A DNA stretch of 40,779 nt from Streptomyces spiralis (GCF_014654675.1 NZ_BNBC01000064.1:5545-46323), one strand, 5' to 3'. Numbered from the stretch's first letter, positions 1-8,041 are shown. Made by a program: numbers and translations. The notes: generated from the letters alone by a model not told the origin.

Positions 1-182
1 ATGCCCATGAACGTCGGATCCAGGAAGAGTTCGTTCTCGCCGTGCTCACTGATCATGATGAACCGGTCACCCTCGGGTATGCCGAGAGCCTGGACCAGTG
101 ACTGGTTCAGCGCATCGGCGAGAACGCGTTTCTGTTCCGAAGAGAAGCGGTTGGCGGGGACATGGGCGTTGAAGACGGGCAT
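1..182 (-). CDS. Tautomerase family protein (4-oxalocrotonate tautomerase-like), 3' end outside window
   Basis: Read on the minus strand from an ATG at 182, the product begins M-P-V-F-N-A-H-V-P and runs 60 residues without a stop to the window edge. Pro2, which becomes the N-terminal catalytic base, is the hallmark of the tautomerase superfamily, and the later segment G-I-P-E-G-D-R-F-I fits tautomerase-like proteins of actinomycetes. A GAGGA ribosome site lies about 7 nt upstream. Such enzymes ketonise enols or dienols in aromatic ring-fission pathways; the substrate here is unknown. The gene is divergent from the HxlR regulator at 442, with about 260 bp between them, so it is probably that regulator's target. 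Only the N-terminal part is visible. Confidence 0.8.
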   Translation of the reverse strand, partial: MPVFNAHVPANRFSSEQKRVLADALNQSLVQALGIPEGDRFIMISEHGENELFLDPTFMG

Positions 183-403
183 GAGCTGTTCCTCGGAAGG
201 TGCGGTGTCGGCCTGTGCAGCCGGGGGATTGATCGGCTCCGGCCCCAGTGAGGGCTGGAAGACGCGGGGAAAGAGAGCTGCTCGCGCTCCCTGCATCGCG
301 GACGTGGAGCGGATCAGGCTTCCGGCCACTACCGGTCGAAAGAGATCCGCGGGTCAGCTCCAGCCGTCTAAGTCTCCATCTGGAACCCAGAAGGCGTCAA
401 GGC

Positions 404-424
404 TGAGTTCCAAACCGGAACTCA
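404..424. promoter_or_regulatory. Perfect inverted repeat, likely HxlR operator
   Basis: TGAGTTCC-AAACC-GGAACTCA: perfect 8-bp arms with a 5-nt spacer, ending 17 nt before the HxlR start codon at 442. Its place in the tautomerase/HxlR divergent region fits an autoregulatory operator. The assignment is inferred from position and symmetry. Confidence 0.6.
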
Positions 425-441
425 AGCGGTACGCTGTGGTC

Positions 442-909
442 ATGGAGTGGCGAGAACTTGATCTGGGCAACTGCAGCGTCGCCGCAACACTGAACCTGGT
501 GGGCGAGCGATGGACCCTGCTCATCCTGCGGGAGGTCTTCGCGGGACTGCACCGTTTCGACGCGATAGCCGAGCACCTCGGAATCTCCCGCAGGGCTCTC
601 AGCGAGCGCCTCCGGCAAATGGTCGACGTCGGATTGCTGGAACGCCGGAGCTACCAGGAGGCCGGGCAGCGCTCGCGCCATGAGTATCACCTCACTGCGG
701 GCGCCCAAGACCTGCAGTGGGTTCTAGCCGCGCTGCTCCAGTACGGCGACACCCACCTCGGCGACCCTGCGGCCCCGCCTGTCGTGCTGCGGCACTCCGG
801 CTGCGGCGGCCAAGTCCACCTCGAGTTGCACTGCTCTTGCGGTCACGAGGTCGCTGGTTCCGACGTGGAGCCGGCCTTCGGCCCCGGCGCCGTCCGGATG
901 TCCACCTGA
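442..909 (+). CDS. HxlR family winged-helix transcriptional regulator
   Basis: 155 residues. The segment around residues 12-65 (C-S-V-A-A-T-L-N-L-V-G-E-R-W-T-L-L-I-L-R-E) is the diagnostic HxlR signature, and the recognition helix is in I-S-R-R-A-L-S-E-R-L. The C-terminus carries Cys residues (H-S-G-C-G-G, C-S-C-G-H), as in many HxlR proteins. The open frame extends back to position 1, but family similarity begins only at ATG 442, so that start was chosen; the upstream frame is the shadow of the antisense tautomerase and its promoter. HxlR proteins bind as dimers and often sense aldehydes, quinones or redox state. Likely regulates itself and the divergent tautomerase, perhaps also the hydrolase at 1008. 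Confidence 0.88.
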   Translation: MEWRELDLGNCSVAATLNLVGERWTLLILREVFAGLHRFDAIAEHLGISRRALSERLRQMVDVGLLERRSYQEAGQRSRHEYHLTAGAQDLQWVLAALLQYGDTHLGDPAAPPVVLRHSGCGGQVHLELHCSCGHEVAGSDVEPAFGPGAVRMST

Positions 910-1007
910 CGCAGTCGAGGCCGGGCTCGGCCTTCCGCAGCAATGCGCGGCGTCATCGGCGCTGATCACTTCCAGGACTGAGTCCTGTTCCGCTTGGGAG
1001 GTTGTTC

Positions 1008-1901
1008 ATGGTTGAGCGCCAGGATGTCGAATTCGAAGCCGACGGCGCGGTCACGCTTCGCGGATGGCTATTCCTGCCGGACGGGCCGGGCCCGCACCCG
1101 GCGATCACAATGGCCCATGGCTATGCGGGGGTCAAGGAACACGGCCTGGAGCCCTTCGCGCGCGCCTTCGCAGAGGACGGGTTCGTGGTCCTGCTGCACG
1201 ATCACCGCACCTTCGGGGCCAGCGACGGCAAGCCCCGGCAGGACGTCGACCCCTGGCAGCAGCTCGCCGACTGGCGGCGGGCCATCTCGTACCTGGAGAG
1301 CCGGCCGGAGGTCGATGCCGACCGGATCGGCCTGTGGGGTACCAGCTATGCCGGCGGGCACGCCATCGTGTTGGGTGCGACCGACCGCCGGCTGCGCGCC
1401 GTCGTCTCCCAGGTGCCGACCATCAGCGGCTTCGAACAGGGCCTGCGCCGTGTGGCACCGGACGCCGTGGCCGGCCTCGAGGAGTCCTTCGCGGCGGACG
1501 AGCGGGCCCGGTTCCGCGGCGAGGCTCCGCACACCGTGGCCATCGTCAGCAGCGATCCGGCGGTACCCGCCTCCTACCGATCGCAGGAGGCCATCGATTT
1601 CTACCTGCAGCCCACGCCCGACGGCGTGTGGGAAAACAAGGTCACGGTCCGTTCGACGCGCGCGGCGCGCATGTACGAGCCCGGGATCTGGATCACGCGG
1701 GTATCCCCCACGCCGCTGCTCATGGTGGTCGCCCTGGGTGACGCGGTCACCGTGACAGACCTGGCGCTTGCCGCGTACGAACGTGCCCTTGAACCCAAGC
1801 GACTGCAGCTGATCCCGGGCGGCCACTTCGATCCGTACACCGACCAGTTCGACCAGGCGAGCGGCGCCGCCCGCGCCTGGTTCCGTGAGCACCTCGCCTG
1901 A
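1008..1901 (+). CDS. Alpha/beta hydrolase (dienelactone hydrolase / S15-like)
   Basis: 297 residues. Predicted serine hydrolase with the nucleophile elbow G-T-S-Y-A-G-G (Ser113), candidate acid Asp245 (L-G-D-A-V) and His273 (G-G-H-F-D-P-Y). The N-terminal strand region and H-G-Y-A-G-V oxyanion segment (about residues 37-42) fit the acetyl-xylan-esterase/S15 branch of the fold. ATG 1008 was preferred over an in-frame TTG at 1002 because GGGAGG at 996-1001 sits 6 nt upstream of it. Follows the HxlR gene by about 100 bp on the same strand; a small hairpin at 918-933 may separate the transcripts. Substrate not predictable; a role in hydrolysing a lactone or ester from aromatic breakdown is only suggested by the neighbours. 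Confidence 0.85.
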   Translation: MVERQDVEFEADGAVTLRGWLFLPDGPGPHPAITMAHGYAGVKEHGLEPFARAFAEDGFVVLLHDHRTFGASDGKPRQDVDPWQQLADWRRAISYLESRPEVDADRIGLWGTSYAGGHAIVLGATDRRLRAVVSQVPTISGFEQGLRRVAPDAVAGLEESFAADERARFRGEAPHTVAIVSSDPAVPASYRSQEAIDFYLQPTPDGVWENKVTVRSTRAARMYEPGIWITRVSPTPLLMVVALGDAVTVTDLALAAYERALEPKRLQLIPGGHFDPYTDQFDQASGAARAWFREHLA

Positions 1902-2255
1902 CGGGCGCACGCACTCCCAGAGGCGCAAAGAAGGCCCAGATTGCAGTTTCGGCGTTGACCGGCTTCGACTGGAAGATGGAGAACATGGCGACCCCCCGGC
2001 AGCTGTTGGACAGGTCGGCCCGACCTCGCTGACGTTGCTTGTCGCTGAGCATGACGGCTTGACCGGCGTGCCGCTACCACTGAGTACCGAGCGGGGCGCT
2101 GCAGCTCAAAGCGTCCTGTTGTAAGACGGGTGCTTCGAGCCGTACCGCGCATGCGCAGTTCGAAACGCGTCCCACACAGCCCTGGAGTGGTTCCAGTAGA
2201 ACCTCGGCCACTTCCCAGCTCTCCTCCGTATCCCCCTCACCCATAGGAAATGATC
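1902..2255. other. Intergenic region, no gene supported
   Basis: About 350 bp between the hydrolase stop and the crotonase start. Short open frames exist on both strands but lack recognisable protein sequence or convincing ribosome sites. No clear terminator or long inverted repeat was found. It presumably holds the crotonase promoter. Confidence 0.5.
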
Positions 2256-3092
2256 ATGACGTTCGCCTACGCGTCGATTCAGACCCGAGAGGAGGCCGGT
2301 GTCCTGTTCGCCACCCTTGATGCCGGCCCCCTCAACCTCATCGGTGTCGACCTCGTGCGCGACCTGGTCTCGCTCGTCGACACGCTGTACACCGACCCCG
2401 GCGACGTACGGGTCGTCGTGATCGACAGCGCCTCACCGGAATTCTTCTCAGCGCACGTGGACCTCGCGGCGATCCCGCAGTACACCGCAGAGGCCGCGAA
2501 GGCCGGCGGTCCCGGTGACGCCTCGCTCGGCATGTTCCTGTTCAAGCTGGCGCACGCCCCAGTGATCACCATCGCCAAGGTGCGGGGCAGGGCCCGCGGC
2601 GGCGGCAACGAACTCGCCTTGGCGTGCGACATGATCTTCGCCTCGCGTGAGAACGCGATCTTCGGCCAGTTCGAGTCCGGCACCGGCGCTCTGCCTGGCG
2701 CCGGCGGAATACAGCACCTGAGCCGACGGCTCGGCCGAACACGTGCCATCGAAGCCGTTACCGGCGCCGACGACTTCGACGCCGATCTCGCAGAGCGCTA
2801 CGGCTGGATCAACCGCGCCCTGCCCGACGCCGAGCTGGACAGTTTCGTCGAACGCCTGGCCAAGCGCATCGCAGGCTTTCCCCCCGAGGGGGTCAAGGCT
2901 GCCAAGCGCGCGATCAATGACCTCACCCTGCCGAACCGGGCGAACGTCCGCTCCGACTCGGCCACGTTCCTCGGCCTGGTTTCCCTGCCAGAAAGCCGTG
3001 AGCGCCTGGACTACCTCACGGACCGGGGCCTCCAGACGCCCGGTGAGCTTGAACGCGACCTCGGCGATGCCGTGGCGGATTTCCCCGGTTGA
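2256..3092 (+). CDS. Enoyl-CoA hydratase/isomerase (crotonase) family protein
   Basis: 278 residues. Crotonase fold: the oxyanion-hole region is seen as I-A-K-V-R-G-R-A-R-G-G-G-N-E-L-A-L-A-C-D (about residues 108-127), followed by the conserved L-P-G-A-G-G-I-Q segment and the C-terminal helix with P-P-E-G-V-K-A-A-K. The first oxyanion segment is S-A-H-V-D-L. Family members hydrate, isomerise or hydrolyse acyl-CoA thioesters, but many close to this length in Streptomyces are of unassigned reaction. ATG 2256 is preferred over ATG 2250 because AGGA at 2245-2248 is at proper distance only from 2256. No operon partner is evident; the gene downstream is a remnant. Confidence 0.85.
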   Translation: MTFAYASIQTREEAGVLFATLDAGPLNLIGVDLVRDLVSLVDTLYTDPGDVRVVVIDSASPEFFSAHVDLAAIPQYTAEAAKAGGPGDASLGMFLFKLAHAPVITIAKVRGRARGGGNELALACDMIFASRENAIFGQFESGTGALPGAGGIQHLSRRLGRTRAIEAVTGADDFDADLAERYGWINRALPDAELDSFVERLAKRIAGFPPEGVKAAKRAINDLTLPNRANVRSDSATFLGLVSLPESRERLDYLTDRGLQTPGELERDLGDAVADFPG

Positions 3093-3232
3093 GGCGGCAG
3101 CTGCGGGTCGTACGGCAGCCCCAGACCCAGAACGCACTGCGGGTAGGCCTCGGGGCATCCGGGCAAGTGCTGGGTTCATCAGCCGCCCCGCACTGACGAA
3201 CGGCTCAGTGCGTGGCCTCCTGGGCGGATGCC

Positions 3233-3700
3233 GCCGTGGATTGCACTGCCCAAGGCAGTGTCCTGGCCTTCTACACCGTGTCCCTCCTGCGAGCGTCCCC
3301 GTCTCCGGACACCCTCCGGCAGGTGCTGGCCCAGGCCGACCGGCCTCTTCAAGGTCTCTGCGACGACGTGCTCCACCGGCTGCGGGGCGAAGCCGATCAC
3401 GGCGACATCTTTCTCCTCCTCGCCCGAACCCACGCCTTCCCCGCCGATGACGTGGCCAGATGGCATCTGGACCACCACCGCAAGGCCGTCCCCACAGCGC
3501 GTGCCCACGCCCAACACCAGCTCGCCCTCTGGGGAATGGACGAGGAATCCGCCTACACCACCGAAATGATCGTCAGCGAACTGGTCACCAACGCCGTCCG
3601 CTGCGGTTCCCCACCTGTGCGGTTGCAGCTCGTCAAGGACCGCACACTCACCTGCGAAGTTCACGACGGCAATTCCCTGGGGCCGCATCAGCGCCCGGGT
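3233..3700 (+). pseudogene. Remnant of a SpoIIE-type phosphatase/ATP-binding sensor protein
   Basis: The translated segment resembles the C-terminus of the large GAF/PAS-PP2C-HATPase regulators of Streptomyces. A PP2C end is recognisable, but the usual Y-T-D-G-L has become Y-T-V-S-L. It is followed by the linker W-H-L-D-H-H-R and the ATPase N-box M-I-V-S-E-L-V-T-N-A-V-R. Similarity stops after C-E-V-H-D-G-N-S, so the G1 and G2 boxes are absent, as are all upstream sensor and phosphatase domains. The open frame continues to 4951 only as a shadow of the opposite-strand opine dehydrogenase. Non-functional fragment; boundaries approximate. Confidence 0.7.
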
Positions 3701-3709
3701 CTGGGATGC

Positions 3710-3765
3710 GGGAGCGCGCCGGTGATCGGCGGCCTCATGTCCGGCCACGTGACCGGCGCGCTCCC
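3710..3765. terminator. Long stem-loop between convergent genes
   Basis: Perfect 14-bp arms GGGAGCGCGCCGGT (3710-3723) and its complement (3752-3765), with a smaller GGCC/GGCC stem in the loop. It lies 14 nt past the opine dehydrogenase stop and faces the remnant gene, the position expected of a bidirectional terminator. There is no U tract, as is usual in actinomycetes. Confidence 0.65.
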
Positions 3766-3778
3766 CTGGTTCAGTCGG

Positions 3779-4864
3779 TCAGCACACCGAACCGTCGATG
3801 AAGGCTGCACGGATCGAGCCGACGTGGGAGCCGTGCAGCCCCAGGGACTCTGCTGTCCTGCCGTCGGCGACGAAGTCTCGTCCGCACAAGGTGTTGCTCA
3901 GGGCGATGAACGAGTCGGTCAGGGGCATGGAGAGGCCGATCTGGGCGGCCAGCGAGCTCCAGATGACCAGGCCGAACGGGATGTCCTCGGTGAAGTAGCG
4001 GTGGTTGACCGAGTCCGGTTCGGGGAAGGCCTGCCGGCCGTAGCCCTGCACGATCCGTTCGACGAAGGTGCCCTCGGTGACGCCGTAGGCACTGGTGAGG
4101 AAGTCCCAGAAACTTGTCGCCTCCACCCCGAGTGCGTGCGCGAGGCCGAGGCGCTCACGGTCCAGTGCGTCGATGACCTCGGCGATGCGGGGCGTCACCA
4201 GGGAGTGCTGTGGATGGCAGTCGGCGTCCTCCACCGTCTTGAAGTTCAGCACGGCCGGCGGCACATGATAGATGGGGTTGGCGTTGGAAAGCCCGACGGC
4301 CAGCGCGTCCCCGCCCGACACGTACCGCTCGCCGAAGTAGGTCCGCAAGATCGCAAGGGCCTGATGGGTGTCCGCGCTGGGTACGGCCGCCAGCGGGACC
4401 GAGTGCTTGATCGCCCCGACGTAGACGTTGGCGGGCTGACGCAGGCGGCAGGTGTAGAGACTGGTCGGTGTTTCCGCGATGAGGCAGCGCTTGCGGCCCG
4501 CCAGCGAGAACATACGGGCGAGCTCGACGCCACTGCCCAGCACACCGGGCTGGATGAGGACGAGTTGGGAGGGTTCCAGGACCGCCGCGAGTTCCTGCGA
4601 GATGTACGCGTGCGCGAAGGCCGGTACGGCGACGACGACGGCCTGCGCGCCGTCCACGGCGGCGGTGAGGTCGGTGGTCAGCAGGGACGGCCTGCCGTGG
4701 CCCTCCACTTCGCCGACCAGGTCGATGCCGCCGTCATTGGCCTTGATCGGTTCGAGATCGTGGCCCCACCTGTCGAAGAGTCGTACGTCGTGGCCCTGGA
4801 GCGACATGTGGCCGGCGATGGCCTGACCGACGTTGCCCGCGCCGATGATGGCGATGCTTCCCAT
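3779..4864 (-). CDS. NAD/NADP-dependent octopine/nopaline (opine) dehydrogenase family protein
   Basis: 361 residues. The N-terminus M-G-S-I-A-I-I-G-A-G-N-V-G-Q-A is a Rossmann G-x-G-x-x-G dinucleotide site. The C-terminal half has the opine dehydrogenase catalytic domain signature (N-A-N-P-I-Y-H-V-P and S-F-W-D-F-L-T-S-A-Y). Family members reductively condense an amino acid with a 2-oxo acid or run the reverse oxidation. ATG 4864 begins exactly at the Rossmann strand; the open frame upstream to 5311 is intergenic and transporter sequence on the same strand. It lies 152 bp downstream of the AbgT transporter, probably one transcript, suggesting uptake and oxidation of an N-carboxyalkyl or acylated amino acid. 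Exact substrate unknown. Confidence 0.85.
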   Translation of the reverse strand: MGSIAIIGAGNVGQAIAGHMSLQGHDVRLFDRWGHDLEPIKANDGGIDLVGEVEGHGRPSLLTTDLTAAVDGAQAVVVAVPAFAHAYISQELAAVLEPSQLVLIQPGVLGSGVELARMFSLAGRKRCLIAETPTSLYTCRLRQPANVYVGAIKHSVPLAAVPSADTHQALAILRTYFGERYVSGGDALAVGLSNANPIYHVPPAVLNFKTVEDADCHPQHSLVTPRIAEVIDALDRERLGLAHALGVEATSFWDFLTSAYGVTEGTFVERIVQGYGRQAFPEPDSVNHRYFTEDIPFGLVIWSSLAAQIGLSMPLTDSFIALSNTLCGRDFVADGRTAESLGLHGSHVGSIRAAFIDGSVC

Positions 4865-5016
4865 GCGAGAGACTCTCTCTTCCTGTTCAGGTTCAAAACG
4901 GACCTCGACCTCGTCGAGGGTGGAATCCCGCAGGGGGTTCTGCAGTGGTGAGAACCGCCCTGGGGCATCAGGCTCCGGCTGCCGGCAAAGGGCTGTCGGC
5001 AACCGGCCCGACGGGC

Positions 5017-6609
5017 TCATCTGATGGGCACGCCCGGGCCGAGCGGGATCCCGAGGGTGTACCAGAGGGCGAAGAAGGCGGACCACGAGATGAGCACGGT
5101 GAGTCCGACGGGAACCGTGAAGGACAGCAGCGTGCCGATGCCGGCGCCCTTGCGGAACTGCTGGACGAATCCCAGGGCCAGGACGAAGTACGCGTTCATG
5201 GGGGTGGTGTTGGTCACCGAGTCGCCGATCGCGAAGGCAACCATGGCGGCCTGGGGGGCGAGCCCGATGTACATCGCCAGGGGGACGATCACGGGAGCGA
5301 GGATGGACCACATGGCCGAGCCGCTGCTGATGACGATGTTGAGGCCGCTGATGGCCACGACGATCACGAGCAGGATGACGAGGTGGGGCGCGTCAAGGGA
5401 CTTGAGGAGTTCAGCGCCTTCCACGGTGATCACGGAGCCGATGCCGGTCCAGGTGAAGTAGGCGAGGAACTGCGCGACCGCGAAGAAGAGAACGATCACA
5501 GGCGCGATGGACCGGATCCCGTCCGCCATCGCGGATGGGACGGCCGACAGAGTGGGGATCGTGCCCACCTGCCTGCCATAGACGATCCCGAGGATCGCGA
5601 ACAGCAGCGCGATGAACACTGCGATGTTCGCGACGACCACGGACTGGACGATGCTGCCGCCCTCGCCGCGGAACGGGGATCCTGGCCACAGGAGCGCGGC
5701 CACTCCCAGGACATAGACCGCGAGTACTGCTGCGGACACCTTCATGGCGCGCTTCTCGATGGCGGTCAGCCCAATGGCGTACGGGGTACCGATGTGCTCG
5801 CCGCTGTCTGCGTGTCTGGCGTTGAAGGCCTTGTCGGCGGCCGCCTCGTCCTCGGGTGTCGGCGTGAACTCGGGCCGCTTCGCCAGGAAGAGGTCGACGG
5901 TGAGGGCGATGACGGCGGCGAGGAACACCGAGGACACCGCGGTGAAGAAATAGGTGGCGACCGGAGTGATGGCGTAGCCCGGATCGACGGTGTGCGCGGC
6001 CGCGGTCGCCAGCGATGACCGGATGGCGTCGGACGGTGTCACCAGCGGACTGGCGTTGAAACCGATCGCTGTCGACGCGTACGCGACCATCAGCCCCAGC
6101 AGAGGGCTTCGCCCTGCGCTCCGATAGGCCAGCGCACCCAGAGGGATCATCACTATGTAGGCCGAGTCACTCATGACGTGCGCCGTCATGGCGCTCAAGG
6201 CGACCGAGAAGGTCAGCCAGCGAGTCGGCAGCCGGCCGATCGTGACGCGCAGTAGAGCGGTGAGCAGACCGCTGCGCTCCGTGACGCTGACGCCGAGCAG
6301 AACCACGACGACGACCGCCAGGGGCGGGAACCCGGCGAAGTTGTCCAGCGCGGACTCCGCCGCGAACTTGGCTCCAGCGGAAGAGAGCAGGTTCTTCACC
6401 GCGACGGAGTCGCCCGTCGAGGGCAGCGTGACGGACACGTGGGCGTCGGCCAGCACGGCACTCGTCACGCCGAGGACGGCTGCCAGGATCCAGAAGAGCC
6501 AGAACGGATGGGGCAGCTTGTTTCCTGCTCGCTCGATGGCGCTGAGCACCCGGAACAGTCGTTTCATGGAGCCGTCGGTGACCGGTCTGCTGCTCGCAGT
6601 TTGCGTCAT
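5017..6609 (-). CDS. AbgT family transporter (p-aminobenzoyl-glutamate transporter family)
   Basis: 530 residues, close to the usual AbgT length. About 10-12 hydrophobic segments are visible, starting with P-H-P-F-W-L-F-W-I-L-A-A-V-L-G (about residues 34-48). The two conserved hairpin regions appear as I-G-F-N-A-S-P-L-V-T-P-S-D-A and F-A-I-G-D-S-V-T-N-T-T-P-M. Characterised members import p-aminobenzoyl-glutamate or export sulfonamides by proton coupling. Start at ATG 6609 is supported by AAAGG 8 nt upstream. With the opine dehydrogenase downstream, import of an amino-acid conjugate is plausible. A GGTCAGGTCAAT element about 35-45 bp upstream shares a half-site with the GntR palindrome at 8028, hinting at control by that GntR. 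Confidence 0.9.
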   Translation of the reverse strand: MTQTASSRPVTDGSMKRLFRVLSAIERAGNKLPHPFWLFWILAAVLGVTSAVLADAHVSVTLPSTGDSVAVKNLLSSAGAKFAAESALDNFAGFPPLAVVVVVLLGVSVTERSGLLTALLRVTIGRLPTRWLTFSVALSAMTAHVMSDSAYIVMIPLGALAYRSAGRSPLLGLMVAYASTAIGFNASPLVTPSDAIRSSLATAAAHTVDPGYAITPVATYFFTAVSSVFLAAVIALTVDLFLAKRPEFTPTPEDEAAADKAFNARHADSGEHIGTPYAIGLTAIEKRAMKVSAAVLAVYVLGVAALLWPGSPFRGEGGSIVQSVVVANIAVFIALLFAILGIVYGRQVGTIPTLSAVPSAMADGIRSIAPVIVLFFAVAQFLAYFTWTGIGSVITVEGAELLKSLDAPHLVILLVIVVAISGLNIVISSGSAMWSILAPVIVPLAMYIGLAPQAAMVAFAIGDSVTNTTPMNAYFVLALGFVQQFRKGAGIGTLLSFTVPVGLTVLISWSAFFALWYTLGIPLGPGVPIR

Positions 6610-7119
6610 CTCAGAGGCCTTTCGAGTCGATTGCGCAGGAGGGGTCAGGTCAATGGGGATGACTTGTCCCAATCGCACGTCTGACGGCTACACGTGCATC
6701 CGTGCGGCGAGGGCTGTTTCGGCAGGCGGCGAATCGCCTGGACGATTGAGGGGCTCCCGTGTGAAACCGTCCGGAGAATTGGGACGCGACCGGGGCGCTA
6801 CGCAGGCCGGGCCGGTTCATTCGGGGAGAACTGCTTTTTCGAGGCACCGATCTGGACCTGCTGTGGGAGGCATCCTCAAGCAGACGGGCATGATCGGCCG
6901 AGGCCGTGCGTGCACAGTGGTGTCTTGCTTTCGTCGAGTGCCGAGCCGAAGTTGCGCTCGACGATCTCGAGCGCGGAACTGTCGCGCGGGCAGGCCATGG
7001 GCCTGGGCGGACAGAAACCGCGTGTTTGGTGAAGGGCTCGACGAGACCTCGGCAGACGGTGTGCCGCGTCGCATCGGTGAGCCGGGCACCGGTTGGATCA
7101 ACCGGCGGACGTCGGGGGA
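6610..7119. other. Intergenic region upstream of the transporter
   Basis: About 510 bp between the AbgT start and the palindromic element. Several open frames of 65-130 codons occur on both strands but none shows a recognisable domain or a credible start. The segment nearest AbgT should contain its promoter; the rest is unexplained and may be the decayed edge of an insertion. Confidence 0.45.
6643..6654. promoter_or_regulatory. GGTCA/GGTCAAT repeat, candidate GntR half-sites
   Basis: GGTCAGGTCAAT on the plus strand reads ATTGACCTGACC toward AbgT, 34-45 bp upstream of its start. ATTGACC is exactly one arm of the perfect palindrome in front of the GntR gene (8028-8041). Weak by itself; the shared half-site is the evidence. 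Confidence 0.35.
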
Positions 7120-7285
7120 CTAGGGGGTGTCTCGTCGGTCAGGCCGGATCAGGGAGCGGTGGCTGGTGCCGTACATCGCAAGGCGGAGGAGGGAGTCGAT
7201 GCGGAGCATCGCCGACCGACGACAACGCGGCGAGGTGCGGTGCCAGCCACCGCGAGCCCGGCATGATCGACGAGACACCCCCTAG
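7120..7285. mobile_element. MITE-like palindromic element flanked by CTAG
   Basis: The two ends are a perfect 18-bp inverted repeat, CTAGGGGGTGTCTCGTCG (7120-7137) and its complement (7268-7285). The arms stay similar further in: both contain G-C-C-G-G and then GCGGTGGCTGG followed by an A/C-rich match. The centre (7198-7210, GATGCGGAGCATC) is again palindromic, so the whole 166 bp could fold as one hairpin. No transposase fits inside. CTAG at both ends would match the target duplication of IS5-type transposons (known for that family). The right CTAG supplies the TAG stop codon of the GntR gene. Confidence 0.65.
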
Positions 7286-8004
7286 GAGCCAGGTACAGGC
7301 TCAATAGTCTGTTCGAGGAAGAACTCGACCAGGTCGGGGCGGATGATGTCCCACCTCGCTTCGGCGAGTTTTCCGTCGGTCAGCCAGGTGAGCCGGCGCA
7401 GTCGGATCACTGCCTGGCCCTCGGGTACGCGCAGTTGTGCCGCGGTCGCGGCGTCGAGCGCGATGGGGTCGATGTAGATGCGGGATTTGGCCGCGGGGAT
7501 GCCCATGCGGGCGAAGTAGTCGTGCACTGTCAGGTGGCCGAGATCCTCCTCTTGCAGCCGCGGTGCCAATGCGAACGGGACGACGCTGAGTTCGACGGCG
7601 ATCACGTTGTCGTCGACGTCGAACTTCAGCCGGCGCAGTTGATGTACAGGCGTGTCGTCATTCACCCCCGGCATCTCCAGCCCGGCATCGCGGGCCTGGA
7701 CCACCGTCGCAGACTCCACAGCATGCCGCCCGAGGATCTTCGGCCCCGGCAGGGACGTGTTGACGAAGCGCAGCAGGTTCTCCTGCCGCGCTCCCTCGGT
7801 GACGAAGGTGCCCCGCCGCCGGTGGCGCTCCACCAGCCCGGCCTGCGCCAGCTCGCTCAGCACCCGCTGCGCGGTCGCGCGACCGATCGAGTACAGCTGC
7901 TGCAGCTCGGCCTCCGTGGGAAGCCGACTGCCGGGAGGAAGTGTGCCAGAGCGGATCTGCTGCTCGAACTCGTTGCGGATCCGCAGGTACGCCGGGACTG
8001 CCAT
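7282..8004 (-). CDS. GntR family regulator, HutC/UTRA subfamily
   Basis: 240 residues. N-terminal winged helix (A-Y-L-R-I-R-N-E-F-E-Q-Q-I-R-S-G, L-P-T-E-A-E-L-Q, R-A-T-A-Q-R-V-L) at residues 1-70; the C-terminal UTRA effector domain ends in A-E-A-R-W-D-I-I-R-P-D. ATG 8004 was chosen because TACATT lies 7 nt upstream with TTGACC 17 bp further, giving a leaderless transcript; the frame extending to 8091 has no start signal. A 14-bp palindrome overlaps the -35 element, so autorepression is likely. The stop codon TAG falls within the terminal CTAG of the MITE-like element, so the original C-terminus may have been altered. Probable regulator of the AbgT-opine dehydrogenase operon. Effector unknown. 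Confidence 0.88.
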   Translation of the reverse strand: MAVPAYLRIRNEFEQQIRSGTLPPGSRLPTEAELQQLYSIGRATAQRVLSELAQAGLVERHRRRGTFVTEGARQENLLRFVNTSLPGPKILGRHAVESATVVQARDAGLEMPGVNDDTPVHQLRRLKFDVDDNVIAVELSVVPFALAPRLQEEDLGHLTVHDYFARMGIPAAKSRIYIDPIALDAATAAQLRVPEGQAVIRLRRLTWLTDGKLAEARWDIIRPDLVEFFLEQTIEPVPGS

Positions 8005-8011
8005 GGCCAGA

Positions 8012-8041
8012 AATGTAGCCCTACCCAATTGACCGGTCAAT
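8012..8041 (-). promoter_or_regulatory. Leaderless promoter with overlapping GntR palindrome
   Basis: On the minus strand: -35 TTGACC (8035-8040), 17-bp spacer, -10 TACATT (8012-8017), then 7 nt to ATG 8004. ATTGACCGGTCAAT (8028-8041) is a perfect 14-bp palindrome covering the -35 box, as expected for an autoregulatory GntR operator. Confidence 0.65.

Noticed and set aside
918..933. AGGCC-GGGCTC-GGCCT hairpin after the HxlR gene
   Set aside because: Only a 5-bp stem without U tract; such stems are common by chance in this GC-rich sequence.
3701..4951. Long plus-strand open frame continuing from the sensor remnant
   Set aside because: It lies opposite the opine dehydrogenase, whose Rossmann and catalytic motifs are clear; the plus frame has no recognisable domain.
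4945..6018. Plus-strand 357-codon open frame rich in Asp/Glu/Gly/His
   Set aside because: Antisense shadow of the AbgT transporter; composition is typical of a GC-rich reverse frame.
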